From: a virus
IMG/VR virus record: IMGVR_UViG_3300009182_000343
Coordinates: 1 to 22,426 of that record
DNA length: 22,426 nucleotides
Strand: one strand, 5' to 3'
Under the pieces are notes generated by a model. That model searched no databases, was not told where the DNA came from, and saw only the letters and a program-made list of their open reading frames with translations. Below, piece by piece: positions 1 to 6,076 of this stretch. The position numbers were made by a program, and so were the translations under genes. Position 1 is the first letter of the stretch, and the number at the start of each line of letters is the position of its first letter.

Positions 1-624
1 ATATCATTACAAGGTAATAGTCCTGCATATATGATGGCTGCATGGAATTATCTTATAGAATTAATAGCAGGTGATATAATAGAATTATATTGGGCAAGTG
101 CAGATATTAATATGTCTATTATAGCTGAAACTGCTCAGATAAGTCCATTTGCACATCCTGCTGTTCAATCTACTATATTAAGTATTACACAACAGAGTGG
201 GATAATGGCTGGTACAGGAATTACAGCTATTAATAGTTTAACAGGTGCTGCTCAAACACTAACTACAGGAACAACAGGAACAGACTTTGCAATAGTTGAT
301 AGTGGTACAGACCATAAGTTTAATCTACCTACTGCTTCTGCAAGCAATAGAGGAGCGTTAAGTAGTGCAGACTGGACTACATTTAATTCAAAAGGTAATG
401 GAACAGTAACATCAGTATCAGCATTAACATTAGGAACAACTGGAACTGATTTATCAAGTAGTGTAGCAACATCAACATCAACACCAGTAATTACACTTAA
501 TGTACCAACAGCAAGTGCAACTAATAGAGGGGTGTTAAGTTCAGCAAACTGGACAACATTTAACGCTAAACCAAATTTAGGGTTAGTACAAGCAATGACA
601 GTAGGATTACAAAATATATTTTAA
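1..624 (+). CDS. Tail fibre protein with C1q/TNF-like segment and two fibre repeats (5'-truncated)
   Basis: The reading frame is open from base 1, so the gene starts left of the window; the ATG codons at 31 and 34 are internal. Seen: a segment around bases 40-200 with the pattern 'IELIAGDIIELYW', which resembles the beta strands of C1q/TNF-like domains in phage fibres. It is followed by two copies of a repeat of about 58 residues that ends in NRG-x-LSS-x-x-WTTFN-x-K (211-393 and 400-570), then a short tail. Such repeats are frequent in Bacteroidota phage fibres and form elongated trimeric stalks. The gene heads a run of virion-surface genes with very small gaps. Inferred role: a virion appendage used in host recognition. 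The fibre assignment is fairly sure; which fibre or receptor is unknown. Confidence 0.7.
   Translation: MSLQGNSPAYMMAAWNYLIELIAGDIIELYWASADINMSIIAETAQISPFAHPAVQSTILSITQQSGIMAGTGITAINSLTGAAQTLTTGTTGTDFAIVDSGTDHKFNLPTASASNRGALSSADWTTFNSKGNGTVTSVSALTLGTTGTDLSSSVATSTSTPVITLNVPTASATNRGVLSSANWTTFNAKPNLGLVQAMTVGLQNIF
211..570 (+). repeat. Two tandem fibre repeats of about 58 aa inside the fibre gene
   Basis: Copy 1 spans 211-393 and copy 2 spans 400-570. Both share the order LTxGTTGTD, a variable middle, LP/VPTASAxNRG, LSSA-x-WTTFN and a final Lys. The copies are diverged at DNA level, so they are old domain duplications and not a recent slippage product. Confidence 0.75.
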
Positions 625-637
625 AAACAAATAAGCA

Positions 638-1054
638 ATGGCAGCAAACACAGCACCAATTTTCTCATTACTAGGAGATGTTCAATGGGGAACAACAGCA
701 ATAACAACAGCTAACGTAGCAAAGGATGGAACAGGAACTGTTTTAACTTCTTTTACAGCAGATGCTACAAATGGAGGTTTTGTTCAAAGAATAAGATTTA
801 GAGCAGCTGGAACAAATGTAGCAACAGTAGCTAGAGTTTTTATAAACAATGGATCTACAAATGCTACAGCAGCTAATAATGTTTTATTTGATGAGATAAC
901 ATTAGCAGCAACAACACTTTCAGAAACATCTGCATTAGCAGTGTATGAACTACCATTAAACTTTGCTCTGCCTCCTGGATACAAACTTAATATAACATTA
1001 GGAACAACAGTTGCAGCAGGATATTATGTATCAGTAATTGGAGGAAAATACTAA
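638..1054 (+). CDS. Small beta-rich phage virion protein
   Basis: A 138-aa protein, rich in Ala, Thr, Gly and Asn, with alternating hydrophobic strands and no signal peptide or membrane segment. It contains 'RVFINNGSTNATAANN' near its middle and 'ELPLNFALPPGYKL' near residue 105, a look I associate with small beta-sandwich proteins next to phage fibre genes. No enzyme motif is visible. The ATG follows a 13-nt gap that overlaps a TAAAAACAAATAA leader, and the gene overlaps the next start codon at its stop (TAATG). Its place between the fibre and the glycine-rich genes suggests an exposed structural or decoration role. That role is inference from context. Confidence 0.6.
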   Translation: MAANTAPIFSLLGDVQWGTTAITTANVAKDGTGTVLTSFTADATNGGFVQRIRFRAAGTNVATVARVFINNGSTNATAANNVLFDEITLAATTLSETSALAVYELPLNFALPPGYKLNITLGTTVAAGYYVSVIGGKY

Positions 1055-1233
1055 TGGAATATATATTAATAGAGTTTACGTTTGGATGGGATTTCCAAGC
1101 GTATCAAGAAGTAAGTAATGGAAACGTAATAAGAATAACTGACTTAGAAGGAAATACATTGGAATACCCAAGTTTTCCTGTTGAGAGTCATGTTATAGAT
1201 TCTAATCCTCCAAGACCAACATGGGCAAAATAA
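1054..1233 (+). CDS. Small hypothetical protein (59 aa) in the fibre operon
   Basis: The ATG at 1054 overlaps the stop of the previous gene (TAATG), and the frame runs 59 codons to a TAA at 1231-1233. One base later the next gene starts. The product begins MEYILIEFTFGWDF and ends in a proline-rich tail (SNPPRPTWAK). The tight stop/start coupling on both sides and the absence of any other use for these 180 bases support it as a real gene. I do not recognise a family. Short proteins like this beside fibre genes can be fibre-assembly or linker proteins, but nothing in the sequence shows that. Confidence 0.6.
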   Translation: MEYILIEFTFGWDFQAYQEVSNGNVIRITDLEGNTLEYPSFPVESHVIDSNPPRPTWAK

Positions 1234-1234
1234 T

Positions 1235-2119
1235 ATGTTAGATATATCAAATATACCTTCTCAACAACAACAAACTTATACATTCTATGCTACAGGTAAC
1301 TGGCAGACATGGAGCAAACCTCGTAATGCAAAATTTATAGAGATATTCTGTTTAGGTGGTGGAGCAGGTGGTGGATATCCTAATGTACTTGCAACAGGAA
1401 CAGTTGGACCTAGTGGGGGGGGTTCAGGAGGAATTGTTAGAGGATTAATTCCTGCTTTTTTATTACCCGATACCATTTATATATTAATAGGTAAAGGTGG
1501 AGCAGGTTCTAAAGTGAGTAATACTTCTGGTACAAATGGAGGTATTAGTTATATAGCATTACAACCATCTACATCAGAACAAACTCTTATATGTAAATCA
1601 TCTACCGCAGGTGCATCAGGAGGAACTCCAAACGGAAGTGCAGCATTAGCAGCCACAATATCAGTAGTATCTTTATCTGCATTTGGTAATTTAGGGCTAT
1701 TTACTGCTATTGCAGGTGTTAATTCATCTGCAGGAGGAGCTAATACAGGAACAGCAGGAAGTAATACAGCCGCATTAGCAACAAATATATTAACAGGGGG
1801 TACAGGTGGAGGCGGTAAGACAGCCACAGTATTTGGTGCAGGTGGGAATATAACATCAGCTTCTGCTATATTAACAACACAAGTAAATGGTGGAGTTGCA
1901 AATGCACAAGATGGAGATTCAGGATATGGAACATTACAACCCTTTTGTGGTACAGGAGGAGCAGGAGGAGCAGGAAGATCAGGTTCAACAGGAGCAGGTG
2001 GCAATGGAGGAAAAGGTTTCTATGGTTGTGGTGGTGGAGGAGCAGGAGCAGGTTCAGCAGTAGGAAGTAGTGGTGGTGATGGGGGAGATGGATTAGTAAT
2101 AATTACAGTTATAACATAA
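1235..2119 (+). CDS. Glycine-rich adhesin-like protein, paralogue 1 of 3
   Basis: A 294-aa protein with three parts. The N-terminal segment (about residues 1-50) has WQTWSKP followed by a Cys and a GGGAGGG turn. A more variable Ala/Ser/Thr/Gly-rich centre follows. The C-terminal region (about 235-285) is dense in GG-x-GG and closes with GGDGLVIIT. This build matches glycine-rich tail-tip domains in which 'W-x-x-P' strands lead into a Gly-rich bundle, and it recalls the polyglycine-sandwich adhesins of T-even-like phages. The start lies one base after the previous stop. Likely role: receptor-contacting tip protein. Family similarity is seen; receptor function is inferred. It may instead be a surface decoration protein. 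Confidence 0.6.
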   Translation: MLDISNIPSQQQQTYTFYATGNWQTWSKPRNAKFIEIFCLGGGAGGGYPNVLATGTVGPSGGGSGGIVRGLIPAFLLPDTIYILIGKGGAGSKVSNTSGTNGGISYIALQPSTSEQTLICKSSTAGASGGTPNGSAALAATISVVSLSAFGNLGLFTAIAGVNSSAGGANTGTAGSNTAALATNILTGGTGGGGKTATVFGAGGNITSASAILTTQVNGGVANAQDGDSGYGTLQPFCGTGGAGGAGRSGSTGAGGNGGKGFYGCGGGGAGAGSAVGSSGGDGGDGLVIITVIT

Positions 2120-2120
2120 T

Positions 2121-3008
2121 ATGTTAGATTTATCATATTTTCAAAATCAAAATTCAAATGTACAAGGTTTCTTCAATGGAGGAACTTGGCAAACATGGAT
2201 AAAACCAAGAGGTGCTAAACTTGTCAATATTATTTGTCAAGGTTCAGGTGCTGGTGGTGGCGGTGGATTGCAATCAGCTTCTACACCTAAAGGTGGAGGT
2301 GGTGGAGGAGGTAGTGGAGCTACTGCAAGATTAACTATAGATGCAAACCTACTTCCAAATATACTTTACATACTACCTGGAATAGGTGGATCAGGAGGAT
2401 TAGGTGGAACAACTGCAACAGCAGGTACTTCAGGACAAAATAGTTTTGTAACTTTAATACCTGATACAACATCAGTATCAAATATTGTTGTACGTTCAGG
2501 AATAGCACCAGTGGCAACAGGTGGTGGTGGTGGAACAACAGCAGCAGGTAGCACAGGAATAGGAGAAACTGCATCAACAATTGCAAATAATATTTTTGCA
2601 AATTTAGGAATATATATTTTTCAAATTGGAAATAATTCAAATTCTGCATCAACAGTTAATGGAGGTATTGGTTCACCTATTAATTTTATAGTTGCTGCTG
2701 GAGGAGGAGGTGGAACTGGAAATGGTGGTTCAGGAAATGCTACAACAACAACAGGGGTATTTCCAGGTATAACTACAACTCCTGTAAATACAAATGGGCA
2801 GAATGGAGCTATTTACTACAAACCTATATTAATGTTATATGGTGGAGGTGGTGGAGGTGGCTCAACTGCAGGAAATGGAGGTAATGGAGGTAATGGAGCA
2901 CCAGGAACAGGTGGTGGAGGTGGAGGAGCTTCTACTAACACAGGAGTAAACGCAGGTAATGGTGGAAGAGGTGGTGATGGATTTGTAATAATAACAACAA
3001 GTTTATAA
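2121..3008 (+). CDS. Glycine-rich adhesin-like protein, paralogue 2 of 3
   Basis: A 295-aa paralogue of the genes on both sides, starting one base after the preceding stop. It keeps the MLDLS start, WQTWIKP (residues 23-29), the Cys followed by a run of glycines, the ILYILPG-x-GG segment, the ANLGI segment near the middle, the KPI-x-x-LYGGGGGGG turn near residue 235, and the end GGDGFVIIT. The centre differs strongly from paralogues 1 and 3 in sequence, while overall length is held within one residue. Gly runs are longer here than in the other two. A diversifying receptor-binding protein is the best reading, but no receptor can be named. Confidence 0.6.
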   Translation: MLDLSYFQNQNSNVQGFFNGGTWQTWIKPRGAKLVNIICQGSGAGGGGGLQSASTPKGGGGGGGSGATARLTIDANLLPNILYILPGIGGSGGLGGTTATAGTSGQNSFVTLIPDTTSVSNIVVRSGIAPVATGGGGGTTAAGSTGIGETASTIANNIFANLGIYIFQIGNNSNSASTVNGGIGSPINFIVAAGGGGGTGNGGSGNATTTTGVFPGITTTPVNTNGQNGAIYYKPILMLYGGGGGGGSTAGNGGNGGNGAPGTGGGGGGASTNTGVNAGNGGRGGDGFVIITTSL

Positions 3009-3009
3009 T

Positions 3010-3894
3010 ATGTTAGATTTATCTCATATACCAAATAGTCAGCAAGACATAAAAATATTTTATACAAATGGTAGTGCAAATGCTTGGCAAACTTGGACAA
3101 AACCTAAAAAATGCAATTATGTTTGGATAATGTGCATTGGTGGAGGTGGAGGTGGAGCTTCTGGACTTAACCTTGCTAATTTTTCATACTCAACAGGAGG
3201 TGGTGGTGGAGGTATTTCAAGAGTTTTATATAACTCACAACAACTTTCAGATACATTATATGTACAAGTAGGTGTAGGTGGAACAGGAGCAACACCTACA
3301 GTAGCAGGTACTGCAGGAACAAGAAGTTTTGTATCATTAACACCTATAATAGCTGGTGCAAATTCAATAGCAGGATCAGGAACAGCTGGTGCTGCAGTAG
3401 GAACATCAGGTACTGGAGTATCAGCTGCAGGAGAACCAGTTACAGGACAGGGAAATATTTATTTCTTAACTTTAGCAAATTTTCTTAATACTGCAGGAGT
3501 AACAGCAGTAGGTGCGGGAACAATTCAAGCACCAGATATAACTCCTTTAACCTCACAAGTATTAACTTGTGGAGCTGGAGCATCAGGATTTAACACCCCA
3601 AATATAGCGTATAATGGAGCATCTATATTAGCAACATCTATAAGTCCATTAATAGCAGGAGGAGCAGCAGCGCCAACTGTAGGTAATGGTGGTAATGGTG
3701 GAGATGGAATTACGTCTTGGAAACCATTTTATTCATTAGGTGGAGCAGGTGGTGGTAGTTCAGTTGTTGGAGTAGGAGGTAATGGTGGTAATGGTGGAAT
3801 AGGATCTGGCGGAGGAGCAGGGGGTGCTGGTTTTTTAGGAGGAGGCAATGGTGGTAAAGGAGGAGATGGATTAGTAGTAATAATATCTTTTTAA
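3010..3894 (+). CDS. Glycine-rich adhesin-like protein, paralogue 3 of 3
   Basis: A 294-aa third copy, again one base after the previous stop. It has MLDLSHIP (close to the MLDISNIP of copy 1), AWQTWTKP near residue 25-32, a Cys-x-GGGGGGA turn, the LSDTLYVQVG-x-GG segment, WKPFYSLGGAGGG near residue 237 and the end GGDGLVVII. The central 110-230 region is Ala/Gly/Thr-rich and unlike the other copies. It is the last of the triplet, followed by a 27-base A-rich leader and the 92-aa gene. Probable host-contact or tail-tip protein; the three genes may give a mixed or switchable set of tips. Confidence 0.6.
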   Translation: MLDLSHIPNSQQDIKIFYTNGSANAWQTWTKPKKCNYVWIMCIGGGGGGASGLNLANFSYSTGGGGGGISRVLYNSQQLSDTLYVQVGVGGTGATPTVAGTAGTRSFVSLTPIIAGANSIAGSGTAGAAVGTSGTGVSAAGEPVTGQGNIYFLTLANFLNTAGVTAVGAGTIQAPDITPLTSQVLTCGAGASGFNTPNIAYNGASILATSISPLIAGGAAAPTVGNGGNGGDGITSWKPFYSLGGAGGGSSVVGVGGNGGNGGIGSGGGAGGAGFLGGGNGGKGGDGLVVIISF

Positions 3895-3896
3895 TA

Positions 3897-3921
3897 TAAA
3901 AACAAATAAATAATAAAAACT
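3897..3921 (+). promoter_or_regulatory. A-rich translation leader of the 92-aa gene
   Basis: It carries TAAAAACAAATAA (3897-3909), identical to 622-634 before the 138-aa gene, and ATAAATAATAAAAAC (3906-3920), identical to 11827-11841 before the capsid gene. There is no Shine-Dalgarno site. A-rich leaders of this sort stand in for ribosome binding sites in Bacteroidota; the repeat between genes suggests selection. Confidence 0.5.
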
Positions 3922-4200
3922 ATGAAAATACAAAATTACTTACAAGACAATTTACTATCACTTGGTAATATTAATTGGTTTTATGATGGAACTGGTTTTT
4001 ATTACACAACTTGCAACGGACTTTTTATAGAAGATAAAACTTATTTTTCAATATCAGATAATATAGATGTAAGTAGTGGAAACATTAAAATTAGAAGATC
4101 AGGTAATAATGAAATGGATGTGGTTACTAAAGATAGTTCATCAACTCAAGTAGACTCGCTTTTAACAAATACTCCTATAGAAATTAGAGTTTATAATTAA
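3922..4200 (+). CDS. Hypothetical protein (92 aa), last gene of the fibre operon
   Basis: A 92-aa protein, rich in aromatic residues near the N-terminus (INWFYDGTGFYYTT), then polar with many Asp, Ser and Asn, ending IEIRVYN. It has no signal peptide, membrane span or motif that I recognise. It is preceded by an A-rich leader shared with the capsid gene, so it may be strongly translated, and it is followed by a terminator at 4226-4259. Its position after three adhesin-like genes suggests a small virion or fibre-associated protein, but this is context only. Confidence 0.55.
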   Translation: MKIQNYLQDNLLSLGNINWFYDGTGFYYTTCNGLFIEDKTYFSISDNIDVSSGNIKIRRSGNNEMDVVTKDSSSTQVDSLLTNTPIEIRVYN

Positions 4201-4225
4201 TAACGCATATCGCAATATAAGATAT

Positions 4226-4259
4226 AAAAAGTGCTTGAATATATGTTCGGCACTTTTTT
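4226..4259 (+). terminator. Rho-independent terminator closing the fibre/adhesin operon
   Basis: AAAAAGTGC (4226-4234) pairs with GCACTTTTT (4250-4258). A short inner GAA/TTC stem lies in the loop, and the 3' arm merges into a run of six T. The terminator ends one base before the next promoter element. Confidence 0.85.
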
Positions 4260-4260
4260 G

Positions 4261-4292
4261 TATTTTTGCCAAAAGAATATAATTTAATAAAA
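4261..4292 (+). promoter_or_regulatory. Bacteroidota-type promoter and short leader for the 74-aa/GroES-like genes
   Basis: The -7 element TATTTTTG is at 4261-4268 (TAnnTTTG), with a possible -33 TTG at 4235-4237, 23 bases upstream and inside the terminator loop. The leader contains AATTTAAT at 4281-4288, close to the ATG at 4293. The transcript leader can be only about 18 bases. Confidence 0.75.
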
Positions 4293-4517
4293 ATGAAATT
4301 AGAAATTAGAAAAATAACTATTGGTCTTGATTATAAAAATTCAATGCACTACATAGTTGGACAAGAAGTATTAGGAGGGTCTAATACAATACATGCTATT
4401 ATTGATAATGGTAATGATTACTATGTATGGATAGAGAATAAAAATAAAGAGCTATCTGTATGGAAAAGTCCAAACAAAAATCTACCTATTCTTGTTGAAT
4501 TTAACATTAACTATTAA
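4293..4517 (+). CDS. Hypothetical protein (74 aa) upstream of the GroES-like gene
   Basis: I place the start at ATG 4293. The frame is open back to a TTG at 4266, but that TTG lies in the promoter -7 element and cannot be in the transcript. The product begins MKLEIRKITIGLDYKN and has a short predicted beta-rich pattern (HAIIDNGNDYYVWIENK). It ends in the overlap TAATG with the next gene, so the two are translationally coupled. No family is recognised. The coupling to a chaperonin cofactor suggests a related assembly or regulatory job, without direct evidence. Confidence 0.6.
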   Translation: MKLEIRKITIGLDYKNSMHYIVGQEVLGGSNTIHAIIDNGNDYYVWIENKNKELSVWKSPNKNLPILVEFNINY

Positions 4518-5089
4518 TGAAGAGTCCATACAATTTTATAATATCTCCTTATGGGAGTAAATATAATAATACCAAGAATATAGGTGGTGTAGAATTCACC
4601 ATAAACACTTCATTAGAACTTGCTAAATATGTTAATAGACTTGGTATTGTAGAATCACTACCTATACATTACAGTGGGGATATTTGTGTTGGAGACATAG
4701 TTGTATTACACCATAATATTTTTAGAATTTATTTTGATATGAGGGGTAGACCAACTACTTCTCCAGAGTTTTTTAGAGATGGAGTTTATATAGTTAGTCC
4801 TGAAAGAATATATCTCTCAAGAAATGTAAATGGTAATGATTGGACATCACATCTTAATTATTGTTTTGTAAAACCAATAGATAATACTCAAGAAGGTATA
4901 CTATACGATTTAGAGAAAGAAGAGAAACATATTGGAGAGTTAGTATACGCAAATGAAAAACTACTTTCTATTGGCTTTAAAAAAGGAGATATGATTGCAT
5001 TCAAAAAGAATAGTGAATATGAATTTGAGATAGATGATGAAAAATTATATAGAATGTCTGATAGTGATATTGTTTTAAAATTGAATTAA
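4517..5089 (+). CDS. GroES-like co-chaperonin with two tandem Cpn10-like domains
   Basis: A 190-aa protein. Residues 113-190 follow GroES in order: YCFVKPI as strand 1, EGILYD at the mobile-loop tripeptide position (GroES GGIVLT), HIGELVYAN (GroES RGEVLAVG), FKKGDMIAF (GroES VKVGDIVIF), then EYEFEIDDEKLYRMSDSDIV, which mirrors the GroES end EEVLIMSESDIL. Residues 6-100 look like a second, diverged copy: NFIISPY, GGVEF, NRLGIVESLP, ICVGDIVVL and YIVSPERIYL. GroES and T4 gp31 (about 97-111 aa) cap GroEL; gp31 allows folding of the T4 capsid protein. Here the cofactor would act in the host cytoplasm with GroEL on phage capsid proteins. Its ATG overlaps the previous stop. The Cpn10 fold is well supported by eye; GroEL partnership is inferred. 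Confidence 0.7.
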   Translation: MKSPYNFIISPYGSKYNNTKNIGGVEFTINTSLELAKYVNRLGIVESLPIHYSGDICVGDIVVLHHNIFRIYFDMRGRPTTSPEFFRDGVYIVSPERIYLSRNVNGNDWTSHLNYCFVKPIDNTQEGILYDLEKEEKHIGELVYANEKLLSIGFKKGDMIAFKKNSEYEFEIDDEKLYRMSDSDIVLKLN

Positions 5090-5095
5090 AAACAT

Positions 5096-5117
5096 TACTT
5101 TTGTAAAAAATAAAATT
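5096..5117 (+). promoter_or_regulatory. Promoter for the Lys/Ser-rich gene
   Basis: The -7 element TACTTTTG is at 5096-5103, with a possible -33 TTG at 5070-5072, 23 bases upstream and inside the end of the GroES-like gene. Only 14 bases separate the element from the ATG at 5118, so the transcript is close to leaderless. No terminator is visible just upstream, so the gene may also be read from the upstream promoter. Confidence 0.65.
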
Positions 5118-5726
5118 ATGGCAGAAGATTATAACTCAATAGGATTTAAAAATGCTGATATAGATAAATTAAAATCTATTATGAGTAATTTTGATAAAAG
5201 TGGAGATAAAGTTTCTTCAAAAGAAGAACCAAAGATAGACCCTACAAAAAACAATGTAACAAAAACTGAGGTTAAAAATCCTAATGGTAGTACTACTTAT
5301 ATAACAAAGTGGAATAATGAAGATAAATCATCTAATTCTAAACCAGATGTAAAAACTACTTCTAAAGTTGTTTCAACTAAAAAACCTACTTCTTCAAGTC
5401 GTGTTTCTAGTTCAAAAGGAGAGAGAGAAATAACTACTATGATACCTATGAAAACCGCTGGTGTTGTTAAAACAAATCCACAGTTTGAACCTGCTAAAAT
5501 GATAGTTAAAGGTGATCAAAGAACTTGGCAACAAAAAAGAAAAGATGAGGTAACTAAACAAAGTTACGATAAGTACAAACAAGCAGGAGAAACAATGTCT
5601 GAGTGGAAAGATAGATCTTCTAAATCATCTAAAGAAGTTGCTAGAAAAAATAGAGACAAATCTAGAGATTTATCAGGAGGTTCTGGAAAAGGTCCTAGTG
5701 GAAGTGGTGGATGTAAAAATTGCTAA
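5118..5726 (+). CDS. Lys/Ser/Thr-rich disordered protein with C-terminal CxxC
   Basis: A 202-aa protein, largely low complexity. The first 50 residues are mixed-charge. Residues 50-115 are rich in Ser, Thr and Lys (KVVSTKKPTSSSRVSSSKG), a short ordered stretch (about 115-150, ITTMIPMK... to VKGDQRTWQQ) follows, then a basic Lys/Arg-rich helix. The end is a Gly/Ser linker and GGCKNC. It has no signal peptide or membrane span. I do not recognise a family. It has its own promoter and is followed by a strong terminator, immediately before the packaging operon. A basic, disordered protein with a terminal Cys pair could bind DNA, a metal or a partner during assembly, or be packaged in the virion. 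This is speculation from composition. Confidence 0.6.
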   Translation: MAEDYNSIGFKNADIDKLKSIMSNFDKSGDKVSSKEEPKIDPTKNNVTKTEVKNPNGSTTYITKWNNEDKSSNSKPDVKTTSKVVSTKKPTSSSRVSSSKGEREITTMIPMKTAGVVKTNPQFEPAKMIVKGDQRTWQQKRKDEVTKQSYDKYKQAGETMSEWKDRSSKSSKEVARKNRDKSRDLSGGSGKGPSGSGGCKNC

Positions 5727-5730
5727 ATTA

Positions 5731-5760
5731 AATGCCTTCTAAATCAGAGGGCATTTTTTT
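5731..5760 (+). terminator. Rho-independent terminator before the packaging operon
   Basis: AATGCCTTCT (5731-5740) pairs with AGAGGGCATT (5746-5755) with one G-U pair and a five-base loop, followed by T's to 5760. The next promoter element starts two bases later. Confidence 0.9.
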
Positions 5761-5761
5761 A

Positions 5762-5788
5762 TACCTTTGCTTTTTAAAATTAAATTAA
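5762..5788 (+). promoter_or_regulatory. Promoter of the terminase-portal operon
   Basis: The -7 element TACCTTTG is at 5762-5769. The AT-rich leader ends in AAATTAAATTAA directly against the ATG at 5789, a variant of the AATTTAATTTAAT leader box. I see no TTG at the usual -33 distance because the terminator occupies that place. Confidence 0.75.
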
Positions 5789-6076
5789 ATGTATAACCAC
5801 AAAGAATTAAAAGAGCAGATTATTCAAGCTGCTTATAAATCAGTTACAGAGTTAATAAAAGTTCTTGCTGATGAAATCATATCTGATGATGATGTAGATA
5901 TTACTGCTGATAAAATGCGTAATGCTGTACTTGCAAAAAAACAAGCTCTTGATGATGCTTTTTATATTTTAGAAAAAATACAAAGAGAACAAGATATACT
6001 TGAAGAAAACCCTAATACTACTAAAGATGAATCAAAGTTTGAAAGCTTTGCAGAAAGACGAAGCAAAGGAAAGTAG
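5789..6076 (+). CDS. Small helical protein upstream of TerL, candidate small terminase subunit
   Basis: A 95-aa protein, almost wholly helical by pattern. Residues 5-35 form an amphipathic helix (ELKEQIIQAAYKSVTELIKV), then an acidic turn (ISDDDVD). A second helix with heptad spacing follows at 40-72 (MRNAVLAKKQALDDAFYILE), and the tail is charged. Small terminase subunits bind phage DNA and the large subunit, are often encoded just upstream of it, and contain a helical oligomerisation core. Length and position fit. No clear helix-turn-helix is visible, so the call is tentative. The gene overlaps the terminase start by about 50 bases, which suggests coupled translation. Confidence 0.45.
   Translation: MYNHKELKEQIIQAAYKSVTELIKVLADEIISDDDVDITADKMRNAVLAKKQALDDAFYILEKIQREQDILEENPNTTKDESKFESFAERRSKGK

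Larger units (their letters stand above)
1231..3018 (+). repeat. Three identical 13-bp junction repeats (TAATATGTTAGAT) flanking the glycine-rich genes
   Basis: TAATATGTTAGAT occurs at 1231-1243, 2117-2129 and 3006-3018. Each copy contains the stop codon of one gene, a single T, and the ATG plus the next two codons of the following glycine-rich gene. The identical joints suggest that the genes arose by unit duplication and could recombine. Confidence 0.85.

Noticed and set aside
1549-2004. Long minus-strand open frames opposite the glycine-rich genes (also 2335-2652, 2366-2554, 2816-3100)
   Set aside because: Their products are proline- or leucine-runs, the complement of GGN glycine codons on the + strand, and no minus-strand promoter or spacing supports them.
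2816-3000. GGT/GGA-rich tracts considered as simple repeat or phase-variable slippage DNA
   Set aside because: The tracts mix GGA, GGT and GGC codons with other codons and never form a long pure repeat, so they reflect the polyglycine protein design and not slippage hot spots.
4266-4292. TTG start giving a 9-residue longer 74-aa gene
   Set aside because: The TTG is part of the TATTTTTG promoter element, upstream of any likely transcript start; the ATG at 4293 has the leader AATTTAAT in the right place.
6000-6026. TTG start for the large terminase
   Set aside because: An ATG nine codons downstream is available, and the extra residues (KKTLILLK) add no family similarity. It remains possible.
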